Numbered from the stretch's first letter, positions 43,193-52,202 are shown. The stretch is DNA of 64,000 nt from Xaviernesmea oryzae (GCF_900177415.1 NZ_FXAF01000007.1:1-64000); one strand, 5' to 3'. Notes: a model not told the origin generated them from the letters alone. Numbers and translations: made by a program.

Positions 43193-44566
43193 TCAAACGT
43201 TCTCGTGGTGGATATCGAATATTTCCAGCGGATGGTCCGGCTCGACGACGCAATTCATGTTGAACCGATAGACCGGACCGCGGACAAGGTCGGTTGAGCC
43301 ATACGACAGGGCGTAGTTGCTCTGGAAACCCTTCCAGCGCGCCACCGGTTGGTGAAGCAATTGATGCCTGGCGATCGAGCAGAGGCTGTTTGCAAGATCC
43401 TGCGATACCGCTGTGACTTCGGTGACCACACCGACGTCGCCGCCCAGCGCCCTGCTCGAAAGAGTGCCGCCCTTCAGCACCGTGCGACCGAGTCCAAAGA
43501 CGCGATAATTGATGTGCCAGTCGGCGGGTGAGAGGTCCTTGTAGCTGCGCTCGATTCGTTCCTCGGTGCGTTTACGGGCTTTTGCGAGGAAATCGTCGAC
43601 GTCGGTGAGGATCGTGGGATCCGCAATGCCTCCGATTGCCACTGTTTGGAAGCCGACCATCTCCGCCCCCTCGAGTTTGATGGTATACCTGTCGGCTTCC
43701 TCAAATCGACTGCCCTTGACGCCGACGGCACCGTCGGCGAGTTGCTCGTATTGGGCATCCGAGAGGTCGATGGTTCCTTTGGGTTCGGCGATCCGAAAAG
43801 GATTTCCATTTTCATAGAGAGCGTGGGCCGCCACGCTGATCGGTGTGCATTTCAGTTCGGGATTCGGTGGCCGGACGACGAAGCCATCCTCGCGCAGCCA
43901 CGCGAACATCGAGTCTGGGGCAGGACGATATTCGACGCATGCCGCGCCGCATTCAAGAACCTTTGCCGCGTGCCATACAGGTCCAGGCGTCATCCCTCGC
44001 ATCAATGGCACGGCGGAGAATACGGCAGTGTCGCTCGCGCGACCCGCGAGCACCACGTCCGCCCCTTTCTCAAGCGCCTCGATGATTGGCTCCACCCCCA
44101 TCATGCCGACAATATTGACGCTGCGTTCAATGGTCTCCTCAGAAAGTGGCTCAATGCCACCCAGTTCGCGGATTTTTCCGTCTGCAAGTTTTTTGCGTAT
44201 GTAATCCTTGTCCTGATCGGAATAGATAATCGCGAGCCGGAACTTGAGGCCGAGCTCCCGCGCGATCTCGAGGATAATGTCTCGCGTCCAGTCCACGTTC
44301 TTTCGACCGCCAGCACCTCCGGCCGAACCGATGATAAGCGGGATCTGCTTCGACCGCGCAGCCTGCAGGATCAGCTTAAGGTCGCGCTTGACCGAATTCC
44401 TCGAATAGCGGCTCGTGCCTGCGCCCAAATCTGCCGGGCCGCTATCAGTCGAGCCGGCGTCGACTGCAATCACGTGCGGATCCCAACCGAGTGCTTTCTG
44501 AAGGGAGGCTTCGGGAAACGAAGTTCCCAACATACCATTAGGGGCAAGTACCCTTGTCTCATCCAT
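43193..44566 (-). CDS. AtuA-family (DUF1446) protein, module 2
   Basis: A 457-residue AtuA-family protein with VDAGSTDSGPADLGAG near residue 35, LIIGSAGGAGG near 77, AIIYSDQDKDYIR near 113, VGMMGVEPIIEALEKGADVV near 152 and AGRASDTAVFSA near 175. It is an ordinary full-length member, and DUF4387 follows on. The second gene of module 2, after tctC. Confidence 0.85.
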   Translation of the reverse strand: MDETRVLAPNGMLGTSFPEASLQKALGWDPHVIAVDAGSTDSGPADLGAGTSRYSRNSVKRDLKLILQAARSKQIPLIIGSAGGAGGRKNVDWTRDIILEIARELGLKFRLAIIYSDQDKDYIRKKLADGKIRELGGIEPLSEETIERSVNIVGMMGVEPIIEALEKGADVVLAGRASDTAVFSAVPLMRGMTPGPVWHAAKVLECGAACVEYRPAPDSMFAWLREDGFVVRPPNPELKCTPISVAAHALYENGNPFRIAEPKGTIDLSDAQYEQLADGAVGVKGSRFEEADRYTIKLEGAEMVGFQTVAIGGIADPTILTDVDDFLAKARKRTEERIERSYKDLSPADWHINYRVFGLGRTVLKGGTLSSRALGGDVGVVTEVTAVSQDLANSLCSIARHQLLHQPVARWKGFQSNYALSYGSTDLVRGPVYRFNMNCVVEPDHPLEIFDIHHENV

Positions 44567-44620
44567 AACTGTTTCAAGCTTTCTATGTTGTCGTTGACTA
44601 TGGTGTCGCAGGCGTGAGAA

Positions 44621-45625
44621 TTATTTGTTCTTGGCGACGACGTCCGCGATGAGCGGGCCGAAGGTTTTCTCGGTATTATCCCAGTACGCGCCGGTTTCCT
44701 GGGAATTCATGTAGGTGACGTTGAGCGCGGCCGCGGCTGCTTTCGACTTGAAGGCAGGCAGTTCAACTGCCTTCTCTACCGATTGCGAGAGGCGGTCGAT
44801 GATGGGTTGAGGTGTTCCCGCCGGCGCGCTCAGCGCTCGAGACGTTGACGAGTAGATGTTGAAACCTTGCTGCTCGGCAGTCTGGACCCCGGGATAGTCG
44901 GGCTGAGGGTCCTTTGTGAAAGCGGCAAGAAGCTTCATTTGCCCGCTGGCGACCATGGAAGCATTGGGACCGCCGAGATTGATCGCCTGGGCGTCGACGT
45001 GGCCGCCGAGAAGATCGGCCGTTCCTTCGGCCCCGCCGCCGCTGTGCACTATTGCAAACTGTGCGCCAGTTTGCCTTTGCAATTCGAGCAAAAGCAGATG
45101 ACCATCGCTCAACACCCCGCTATCGGAAACAGTGATCGCGCCGGGCTTTTCCTTTGCTGCTTTCACGAGGTCGCCAAGGCTGTTGTACGGGCTGTCTCCC
45201 TTGACAGCGATGCCTCCAGGATCGACCACATACATGGCGATCGGCGCGAGGCTTTGCCGATTGAATGCGGCCTGCCTGCTTGGATCGAGATATATCGCAA
45301 TAGCTGCAGGCAGATGAGTCCAACCGATCGTGCATCCGTTCGGCTTCGCTTTCGCCAATGCTGTTATGCCTATCTGCGATCCGGCGCCCGGCTGGTTTTC
45401 GATTTGGACCGATACGCCCAGATCTTCGGTCATGAATGGCGCAAGAAGTCTCGCCCCGACATCGCCGCCACCTCCTGCCGTATAGGGAACGATCATGCGG
45501 ATGTAGTTGCAGCGCTTCAGCGCTTGTTCGCCCGCGTCCTGTGCTGATCCCTGATCAGGCGTCAACGCGATGAAGCTCCAAGCAAGAGCCAGGCTGGCTG
45601 TGCCAACTATGAAAGTCTTTTCCAT
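44621..45625 (-). CDS. tctC: Tripartite tricarboxylate transporter binding protein TctC (module 2)
   Basis: A 334-residue periplasmic receptor with a signal peptide (cleavage after GSA) and the TctC signatures IVPYTAGGGGDVGARLLAP near 45 and IENQPGAGSQIGI near 75. The ATG preceded by AAAGGGAGGAAAC is chosen over one ten codons upstream. It is first in module 2, so it is transcribed ahead of AtuA. Confidence 0.9.
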   Translation of the reverse strand: MEKTFIVGTASLALAWSFIALTPDQGSAQDAGEQALKRCNYIRMIVPYTAGGGGDVGARLLAPFMTEDLGVSVQIENQPGAGSQIGITALAKAKPNGCTIGWTHLPAAIAIYLDPSRQAAFNRQSLAPIAMYVVDPGGIAVKGDSPYNSLGDLVKAAKEKPGAITVSDSGVLSDGHLLLLELQRQTGAQFAIVHSGGGAEGTADLLGGHVDAQAINLGGPNASMVASGQMKLLAAFTKDPQPDYPGVQTAEQQGFNIYSSTSRALSAPAGTPQPIIDRLSQSVEKAVELPAFKSKAAAAALNVTYMNSQETGAYWDNTEKTFGPLIADVVAKNK

Positions 45626-45641
45626 GTTTCCTCCCTTTCGT

Positions 45642-45664
45642 ATACGGTATCCCATATCCCGTAT
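45642..45664. promoter_or_regulatory. Inverted repeat upstream of module 2 tctC
   Basis: ATACGG and CCGTAT flank an 11-base spacer, within a stretch of repeated GGATA units on the minus strand, 17-39 bases before the tctC start codon. It is placed to be the operator for the module 2 GntR regulator. Confidence 0.45.
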
Positions 45665-45923
45665 CCGGCGTTTTAGTATTGCGCTCGCCGGCTGTCAACA
45701 AGCCAGTGAAAACGATGCGGGGGAATTTTACGCATGGGACAGCCAATCAGCGCGCGGCACTATGAGTCGAAACGGGCCGGAATTATCGGCGGCGGAAGCT
45801 AGGGCCTCGTTGGCATCCAGCGATTGTCCCTGAAGTGTCGCTGTTGCCGAAGGCTTGGAGGATGAAATGTTGCTTCGCCGCGGCCGACCTTCACGCAGAC
45901 TGCGCGCTGCATTCCCCCTTTCC

Positions 45924-46067
45924 GCTTTCGGAAAGGGGCTGCCGAAGAGGCTCGATGTCCATTGAACTGCCGGTATGCCCCGCTTGAGCGTAACCCACAT
46001 CGATGTCGGTGGGGCCGTCTCTATAGGGAACGAGGATATATTCCCTCTGTTCCGAGTAGATACGTGC
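45924..46067 (-). pseudogene. Decayed AtuA-family fragment
   Basis: Within the 650-base gap before the MFS gene, the minus strand reads ARIYSEQREYILVPYRDG and then SMDIEPLRQPLSESG in one frame. These match AtuA blocks AAIYSEQSKEYLLGLYKEG and GMMGIEPLQQAISEGAE in order, but the spacing is shortened and neither flank continues the gene. It seems to be a remnant of a further AtuA gene. The rest of the gap shows nothing I can assign. Confidence 0.45.
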
Positions 46068-46274
46068 CCCTGATTGCCATGCTCGTCGGGACCATCTGGT
46101 CATTCCCTGTCGACCTTGCGGCAGCGCGAGTAACGCGCCCGCATTCTTTATTCCTTCGGCACTTATCGGTCCGATTTCGCATCGTGTAGCTCGCCACGCA
46201 GCCCACAGCCTCGCGGCGATCAGTTATCTCTTCGCGAAAGCATCATTGGCTAGACAAAATACCTTGTGTGGATC

Positions 46275-47699
46275 CTATCCTTCGCGGGGCGTCACCTCCT
46301 CCAGCCGGCGTGGCAGTTGGGACGCCCCGAGAAAAGTAAGCGCGTGAAGACCGCAGAGAATCAGAAACGCCCAAGCATATGCGCCCGAAACGGCGTGGCC
46401 TGAGGCATGCGCTTCCATCCTCCACGCCAGGAACGTCGCGCAAAGGGTCGTCATCGTAGGACCGCCGAGACGCTGAACGATGTTGAGCGAGGTCGTTGCC
46501 ATCGGCATTTGCCGAGGGTCAACAGAAGCATAGGCGGCAGTCAGTGACGGCAGGCCCACCCCGCTCATGCCCATCCCCCGCAAGAGCAGAGCCGGTATGA
46601 GCACCAGGAGGGTCAGTCCATGAGTGGCCAGGAACACCATGGGCAAGGTCGCGACGAGTGTCAGGAGAGCGCCTCCCGCGGACACGTGCCGAATGCCGAA
46701 TCTGTCCGTGAGCATTCCCATGAATGGATTGGTGAGCATCATGCCGATGCCCAGCGGTGCCAGCATCCAGCCCATTTCGCCAGGCGTTCGGCCACATGCC
46801 TGGATGAGGAAGGCCGGGATGAGCATCTGGCCGGCGAACATGCCGCCGTTCGAGAGGAACTGCGTAACGGCGGCGGTAGAGAAGACCTTGCCTTTGAACA
46901 GGCGCAGGTCGATCAGCGCATCGCCGCCCTTTTGACGCGCTGTCCACAGGAAGGCCGCCATCATAGCAAAGCCGCCTGCCAGACTGACGCGCCCCACCAT
47001 CTGGTCGAGGCGCTCTGAGCCATACAGAAAGAGCACCAAGCCCGGCGAGAGCAGCGCGAGACCGAACCAGTCCAACGACCGGCGCGTCGTCTCATGCCGG
47101 TCACTGGGCAGGAACAAGATCACCAGCAGAAGCGCAATCGCTCCGACCGGCAGATTGACCAGAAACAGCCAGCGCCACGACGCATATTGCAGGATGGCAC
47201 CCGCGATCATGGGGCCGAGGACTGGAGCCAGCAGGACCGGAACCGCCATATATCCCGCCACGCGCGCCATGTGCTTGCCTGCGGCCCGGGCGATCATCAT
47301 CTGCGTCATCGGCGCCAGGAGGCCGCCGCTGATCCCCTGCAGGACGCGGAACCCGATCAGCGAGGGCGCCGACCAGGCAAGGCCGCACAGTGCCGAGCAG
47401 AGTGTGAAAGCCGAGAAGCACCAGAGGTACAGCGCCTTGGCGCCGATGCGGTCGACCAGCCATCCGTTCAACGGCAAAACCAGAGTGAGCGCCAACAGAT
47501 AGCCGCTGGTGACCCACTGAACGGTCGAAAGGCTGCTGTTCAGTTCGGTAGCGAGGCTCGAAAGGGAAACGTTGACGATCGTCGCGTCGAGCTGTGCGAG
47601 CAGCGCCCCGAACAACGCGACGCCGGCGATTTTCCAGACCGAGGGATCGAGCCGATCGTCCGCGCTATCAGCAGTTTCAGGAGCGTTTTGCTGCATCAT
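46275..47699 (-). CDS. MFS multidrug exporter, DHA2 (EmrB-like) family
   Basis: A 474-residue membrane protein with about 14 helices. DHA2 motif LDATIVNVSLSSLATEL near residue 38, motif A-like GWLVDRIGAKALYLW near 78 and motif C-like AVPVLLAPVLGPMIAGAIL near 150. It would export hydrophobic toxicants by proton antiport. No EmrA-like membrane fusion protein is adjacent. It is the last gene of a MarR-headed operon and overlaps the preceding gene by 23 bases. Confidence 0.88.
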   Translation of the reverse strand: MMQQNAPETADSADDRLDPSVWKIAGVALFGALLAQLDATIVNVSLSSLATELNSSLSTVQWVTSGYLLALTLVLPLNGWLVDRIGAKALYLWCFSAFTLCSALCGLAWSAPSLIGFRVLQGISGGLLAPMTQMMIARAAGKHMARVAGYMAVPVLLAPVLGPMIAGAILQYASWRWLFLVNLPVGAIALLLVILFLPSDRHETTRRSLDWFGLALLSPGLVLFLYGSERLDQMVGRVSLAGGFAMMAAFLWTARQKGGDALIDLRLFKGKVFSTAAVTQFLSNGGMFAGQMLIPAFLIQACGRTPGEMGWMLAPLGIGMMLTNPFMGMLTDRFGIRHVSAGGALLTLVATLPMVFLATHGLTLLVLIPALLLRGMGMSGVGLPSLTAAYASVDPRQMPMATTSLNIVQRLGGPTMTTLCATFLAWRMEAHASGHAVSGAYAWAFLILCGLHALTFLGASQLPRRLEEVTPREG

Positions 47700-48009
47700 G
47701 GCCGCCGTGGAAACGGCCGAAATGCCGCGCCGAGAACAGGGAGATCAGGAGCGCTCCGGCGCCGAGGGAGACGATGTGCGCCGTGTTCCTCAACTGAAAA
47801 TCGCCAACGTGGCAGACCAGCAGATAGCCGACGGCGTTATTGAAAAAGCCCCAAAGCACATTGATGGTCGAAGAAGACAGGCCTTCTCCGGGCGGCTTGG
47901 CGAACGGGCTCTGGAATGGCCGCCCCATCATGCCGCTCACGACATGCGGCAGCGCATTCGCCAGGAAGAAGCCGCCGAAGAAATAAGCAAGGAATGGGAG
48001 CCAGGACAT
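47677..48009 (-). CDS. Small two- to three-helix membrane protein
   Basis: A 110-residue hydrophobic protein (LPFLAYFFGGFFLANALPHVVSG at the start, two further hydrophobic stretches). I do not recognise a named family. It begins 1 base after the isochorismatase-like gene and overlaps the exporter gene, so it belongs to the same operon. Confidence 0.68.
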   Translation of the reverse strand: MSWLPFLAYFFGGFFLANALPHVVSGMMGRPFQSPFAKPPGEGLSSSTINVLWGFFNNAVGYLLVCHVGDFQLRNTAHIVSLGAGALLISLFSARHFGRFHGGHDAAKRS

Positions 48010-48010
48010 G

Positions 48011-48574
48011 TCAGGCGCTCCGCACCGATAGGAGGTCGACGATGTCCTGGGTTGTCCCGGTCTCGCCGAGTTTTGGGAAAATTCGCTCAATGCTATTTTT
48101 ATGCGCTTCGGCGCTGAGGTCCGTCATCGCGTCAATAGCAAGAGTGACATTGAAGCCGAGTTCATGAGCCTGGCGTGCGGTCGACTCGACGCCGACACTC
48201 GTCGCGACACCGCAGACCACAACTTGGGTGACGCCCGCGGACTTGAGGTAATTCTCAAGCCCAGTGTCGGTGAACGCGCCCCATGTTCTCTTGGACACGA
48301 GGTGATCCTGCGGCTGCTGATCCAGCTCCGGCAGCAACTCGGACCAATCCGGCGGGAGTGCGCCGCCCGATTGGCTCTGCTCCGTCCGACCCGGAGCCAT
48401 CCCGACGACGTTGACCAGGACGACGGGAAGATGGTGTTGTCGAAAGGCCCGAGCCAATTGGCCAGCCCTCTCCAACACGCCCGGGAAGGGATGAGCGGCG
48501 GGCATCGATGCGACGATCTTCTGGAGGTCGATGACGATCAGTGCGGTTCTGGAATCGAGTTGTGTCGCAGCCAT
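48011..48574 (-). CDS. Isochorismatase-like hydrolase
   Basis: A 187-residue protein of the isochorismatase fold. The catalytic Asp is in VIDLQ near residue 16 and the Lys in SKRTWGAF near 98, but where cysteine hydrolases have TxxCV this protein has TSVGVEST, so the Cys nucleophile is replaced by Gly as in true isochorismatases. It could hydrolyse a vinyl ether, or act on a compound connected with the exporter. It lies 67 bases after marR in the same operon. Confidence 0.82.
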   Translation of the reverse strand: MAATQLDSRTALIVIDLQKIVASMPAAHPFPGVLERAGQLARAFRQHHLPVVLVNVVGMAPGRTEQSQSGGALPPDWSELLPELDQQPQDHLVSKRTWGAFTDTGLENYLKSAGVTQVVVCGVATSVGVESTARQAHELGFNVTLAIDAMTDLSAEAHKNSIERIFPKLGETGTTQDIVDLLSVRSA

Positions 48575-48641
48575 ATTGGCCTCCCACGGATTCGGTGTTT
48601 GATTGTTGCCGCACGCCGCCTCTGGCGCCGAGCAGGCGATG

Positions 48642-49079
48642 TCAGGAATCGCCGACCTGTCGGATGACGGGGATTGCTGCGACGAGCGCCTCCCGTTGAG
48701 CCGGATCGAGTTTGGCGAGCGCCCCGACCAACCAGTCCCGCTTCATGGCGCGATGCTTCGTCCTCACCGCCGCGCCAGCCTCGGTCAGCGCGAAAAGTAT
48801 CTGACGGCGATCCGTCGGATGCGGTTGCCGTTCGACCAGGCCCTCTCGTTCGAGGCTTCCCAGGATGACGCCCATCGACTGCGGCTTCATCAGCTCTGCA
48901 CGCGCCAGGTCAGCCGTGTTCAGCGGGCCGCTTTGCTCGAGGCGAGACAGAACCCCCATCTGCGAAAGAGCGAGTTCGGTTGGGTTCGCCTCGGTGCGCA
49001 AGCGCCGCAGCACCCGGCTGATGGCAGTGGTAAGGTCTTTGGCAATGACTTCTATTGACTGGTCAGGTTCATCTGTCAT
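48642..49079 (-). CDS. MarR-family regulator of the exporter operon
   Basis: A 145-residue winged-helix regulator (recognition region ARAELMKPQSMGVILGSLEREGLV near residue 60, wing PTDRRQILFALTE near 90). The likely -10 box ends only about 6 bases before the ATG, so its mRNA may be leaderless. A palindrome overlapping the -35 box, also found upstream of the neighbouring reductase gene, is its probable operator. It heads the operon with the isochorismatase-like, membrane and exporter genes. Confidence 0.86.
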   Translation of the reverse strand: MTDEPDQSIEVIAKDLTTAISRVLRRLRTEANPTELALSQMGVLSRLEQSGPLNTADLARAELMKPQSMGVILGSLEREGLVERQPHPTDRRQILFALTEAGAAVRTKHRAMKRDWLVGALAKLDPAQREALVAAIPVIRQVGDS

Positions 49080-49085
49080 GCGCCA

Positions 49086-49117
49086 TATATAGGCTAAGAC
49101 AGGTTAACTTGCAAGTT
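49086..49117 (-). promoter_or_regulatory. marR promoter with overlapping operator
   Basis: On the minus strand TTGCAA and TATATA are separated by exactly 17 bases. The 12-base perfect palindrome AACTTGCAAGTT covers the -35 box, a standard arrangement for autorepression. Confidence 0.7.
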
Positions 49118-50217
49118 TATCTGTTATTCTCGAATGCTCTATCCGGCCGAAGCACGGTCAAGTGACGCGGACCGGCGTTCGCTGCGGCGTAGGCCACCGC
49201 CTCGTTGGCTTCATCGAGGCCGAACTCGGTCAGGTCAAACTGGGCCAGATCGATCAGCCCGGCGCGGACCATCTGTACCATTCGGGGGATGGCATTCTTG
49301 CCGTACATCCAGACGCCGCGCACCATGGTCTCGTTGTGCATCAGCCAGTTGTAGTTCAGTCCGAGATTGCCTTCGTCGCCACGCAGGCCGCCCATCAGGA
49401 TCACCCGCCCGCCGAGCTTGACGGCCATCACTGCGGATCGCACCTGAGCCGCGGACGCTTCGCGCGGCAGGAAATCGAGCACCATGTCGATCGGCCCGCC
49501 AGCCGCCTCGCAGATCGACTGCCGGTCGGCCGCTTCGTCGCCGGTGAACCGAACCGTCCGGACGCGCTGGCCGAAGCGCCTGGCAATATCTTCCAGCGTC
49601 CCCTGATTGCGGCCGGTGGCTACGACTCTGCCGGCGCCCATGGCCAGTGCGACGGCAACGCCGGCGCCGCCAAAGCCCCCGGTGGCGCCATTGACGACTA
49701 GCGTCTCACCGGCTTGCAGATTTCCTGCCAGCAGCCCGCCGAACGGCACCAGAAGCCGGGCGAGCGCCGTCCATCGCCCGGCGTCCGCCGCTTCGATCGG
49801 GCCGATCGGTGTGGCGTTCTCGGTTGGCACCAACATCTGCTCCGCGAAGGAGCCATGGTGATAATATCGGTGCAGGGGCAGCGCCGCCGGCGTCCGGTAG
49901 GTCCAGCCAAGCAATATCTGCTCCGGGTTGGCGACATTGTCGCGCGAGCGGATCGTGGAATCGACGAAGACCCAATCGCCCGGTTTGAGCTTGGTCGCGT
50001 CCGGGCCTGTCGCCCGCACTCTGCCGACGCCGCCCGGTCCTGGAACGACCGGCAGCTCCAACGGGTAGTTTCGCGAGCCGTTGAAGACATTGGCGGCATA
50101 GCTCGCGACCCCCGCGGCGGCCACATCGACAATCACCTCCCCAGTGCCGAGTACCGGATCCGGCACGTCCTGGATGACGAGCGGTGCGCTAAACGAGTTC
50201 AGGACAGCGGCTTTCAT
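49117..50217 (-). CDS. MDR-family quinone/alcohol oxidoreductase, zinc-less
   Basis: A 366-residue medium-chain dehydrogenase/reductase: GroES-like N-terminal domain and a Rossmann domain with NGATGGFGGAGVAVA near residue 178. The usual zinc ligands are missing (GVASYA in place of GxCxxD, VPGPGGVG in place of PGHE), so it is closer to the quinone-oxidoreductase branch. The upstream region bears the same operator as marR, suggesting common control with the exporter operon. Confidence 0.82.
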   Translation of the reverse strand: MKAAVLNSFSAPLVIQDVPDPVLGTGEVIVDVAAAGVASYAANVFNGSRNYPLELPVVPGPGGVGRVRATGPDATKLKPGDWVFVDSTIRSRDNVANPEQILLGWTYRTPAALPLHRYYHHGSFAEQMLVPTENATPIGPIEAADAGRWTALARLLVPFGGLLAGNLQAGETLVVNGATGGFGGAGVAVALAMGAGRVVATGRNQGTLEDIARRFGQRVRTVRFTGDEAADRQSICEAAGGPIDMVLDFLPREASAAQVRSAVMAVKLGGRVILMGGLRGDEGNLGLNYNWLMHNETMVRGVWMYGKNAIPRMVQMVRAGLIDLAQFDLTEFGLDEANEAVAYAAANAGPRHLTVLRPDRAFENNR

Positions 50218-50322
50218 GGCACCTCAGACTCCAAAGCGTAGAAGGGAAATCTCCTCCGCGGCGGCTTCGTGAGGCGCTACGGGATGATCATTCTATCACG
50301 CCCCTCGCCATATTAACAGATA

Positions 50323-50354
50323 AACTTGCCAGTTTGCCTTCTCACAGGTTAGCT
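50323..50354 (+). promoter_or_regulatory. Second MarR-type operator in the reductase/AraC spacer
   Basis: AACTTGCCAGTT, preceded by TAACAGATA, matches the marR operator (TAACAGATAAACTTGCAAGTT on the minus strand there) over about 20 bases with one change. Rightward it forms TTGCCA, 17 bases, TTAGCT, a possible promoter for the AraC gene; it also lies about 105 bases upstream of the divergent reductase gene. Confidence 0.6.
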
Positions 50355-50472
50355 GTGCGGCTGGCCGTGCTTTCCGCGCCTCACCGGACGCCGTTGTAGA
50401 GAGGTCCAGGATGGGGCTTGCCAGGTAACGGTCGATGGCCAGCCGTCTGCGATCTTGCAGGCAGGAGATTTT

Positions 50473-51174
50473 ATGCTGGTCCCCGCCCCGCACGACCTCA
50501 TCCTCGAAAGCGTGGACACGCCGCCGGAGGAAACCACCAGAGAACGGGTCGAGATCGCCGAGGGCTGTTTTCGCGTCGGCCGCGAAGACGGGCCGGCGGA
50601 CCTTCGGATGCGGATCGGGCACTGCTGCTTCGGTTCGCCGGATGCGGAGCTGCTCGTGCCTTTGCTGCCGCAGGTCGCTCTCGTGCGCGGAGAACCGCGG
50701 CTTGCGACGCTGATGCAGTTGGTCGGCGAGGAGACCCGTGCGCGTCGGCCCGCCCGCGAGCTCGTGCTCGAAAGGCTGCTGGAGGTACTGTTGATTGAAG
50801 CGTTTCGATGCGGCGGTGAAACAGCATCCGCACCAAGCCTGGGCCGAGCACTTGCCGACGATCGCCTCGCGTCCGCGCTACGCGCCCTTCACGCGCGCCC
50901 CGAACATCCGTGGACAGTCCATGAACTCGCTTCCAAAGCGGCTTTATCGCGCTCCGCATTCTTCGCGCGCTTCAGCCGGGCCGTAGGCATGCCGCCTATG
51001 GAGTATCTGGTGGCCTGGCGCATGGCTCTGGCCAAGCGCCTCCTTCGCGACCAGGGCTTCACACTGGATCAGGTCGCAGAGCGCGTTGGATATAGTTCCG
51101 CCAGCACCTTCAGCGTCGCTTTCGCGCGATATGCAGGTGTGCCGCCGGCTCGCTATGGTCGGACAAACATGTAG
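50473..51174 (+). CDS. AraC-family regulator with shortened cupin domain
   Basis: A 233-residue regulator with a C-terminal pair of HTH motifs (HELASKAALSRSAFFARFSRAVGMPPMEYL near 150 and LDQVAERVGYSSASTFSVAFARYAG near 205). The ATG after AGGAG is the best start. Upstream in the same frame the sequence still reads like the cupin motif (GACQVTVDGQPSAILQAGDF) but has no start codon other than TTG or CTG before an in-frame TAG, so the cupin domain has lost its first strands relative to the full-length AraC gene 1.8 kb downstream. It may be impaired. Confidence 0.75.
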   Translation: MLVPAPHDLILESVDTPPEETTRERVEIAEGCFRVGREDGPADLRMRIGHCCFGSPDAELLVPLLPQVALVRGEPRLATLMQLVGEETRARRPARELVLERLLEVLLIEAFRCGGETASAPSLGRALADDRLASALRALHARPEHPWTVHELASKAALSRSAFFARFSRAVGMPPMEYLVAWRMALAKRLLRDQGFTLDQVAERVGYSSASTFSVAFARYAGVPPARYGRTNM

Positions 51175-51404
51175 CCCCCGCTACCGCCGATCGGTGATCG
51201 TCGGCCCGAAAGGCGCCGCGTCACGACAAATGCGTAGCCTCGAACAGCGCTCCCCCTGCCAGGTATCGTTCGTTGGATAGGCACTGCAGCCCGCCATCGA
51301 CACCGGCTCACTTGGCGCCGGTCACATCCAGGAAAGTGCCGGTGATGAAGGACGCCTCGTCGCGGGCAGAGACATGTTTGCAGGTTCGGCGCCGTGATCC
51401 ACCG

Positions 51405-52127
51405 CTAGATAAGGACAGCTCCACCATCCACGATCACGGACTGACCAGTGACGTAGGCGTTGCGCATCAACGACAGGTACGCTTCCGCGATATCGTCCGG
51501 TTCACCGATGCGTCCGACAGGCAGCTTGGCCGCCATCGTGCGGAAGATTTGCGCCCGCGCATCGGACGGGACGCCGGACCACAGATCGGTGGCGACCATT
51601 CCGGGTATCACGACGTTGACCCGCAAGGGTGCGAATTCAAGCGCGAGCGCGCGGGTCAGGGATTCGATTGCCCCGCAAATGCTCGCCGCGAAGGCAAAAC
51701 CAGCAGGCGGCCGGCGGGCCGAGGTTCCGCTTGTCAGCACGACGGACCCGCCGTCGCGCATCTGCGGGCGCGCCGCCTTCACGGCGGCGAACGCGCCCCA
51801 ATAGCGCAATTCGAAGAAACCACGCGCCGTCGCCAGATCGATCTCGGTGACCGGCTTACCGAACGGCAGGGGTTCGCCGGCGGTGAAGACGAGATGGTCG
51901 AATGCGCCGACCTCCGCGAAAAATGCCGAGACCGACTCCACCGATCTCACGTCAACGACGGCACCCGTGGCGGCTCCTTCTGGTAAACGCCCGACAGCGC
52001 TCGCAACGTTCGCTTCCTGGCTGGAGGCGATGATGACATGAGCCCCTTCGCGGACGGCTCCTTGAGCCACCGCAAAGCCGATACCTCGCGATCCGCCGAG
52101 GACCACAACTCGCTTGTTCTGTAACAT
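51405..52127 (-). CDS. SDR-family oxidoreductase
   Basis: A 240-residue dehydrogenase with LGGSRGIGFAVA near residue 10. At the usual YxxxK site it has FAASICGAIESLTRALA, so the catalytic Tyr and Lys are replaced by Phe and Cys/Gly, which is common in one SDR branch of uncertain activity. It is divergent from the AraC gene to the right and probably under its control; the two starts are 122 bases apart. Confidence 0.82.
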   Translation of the reverse strand: MLQNKRVVVLGGSRGIGFAVAQGAVREGAHVIIASSQEANVASAVGRLPEGAATGAVVDVRSVESVSAFFAEVGAFDHLVFTAGEPLPFGKPVTEIDLATARGFFELRYWGAFAAVKAARPQMRDGGSVVLTSGTSARRPPAGFAFAASICGAIESLTRALALEFAPLRVNVVIPGMVATDLWSGVPSDARAQIFRTMAAKLPVGRIGEPDDIAEAYLSLMRNAYVTGQSVIVDGGAVLI

Positions 52128-52202
52128 GATCTATCCTTTGGCAGAGGGGCTGAGCTGTCTGATCTCCCTCTTGAAGGTGCATGCTACTTTGATCTAATCG
52201 TT

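Noticed and set aside
45728..46000. A 90-codon minus-strand frame in the gap after module 2
   Set aside because: It partly overlaps the AtuA remnant in another frame and has no motif or ribosome binding site.
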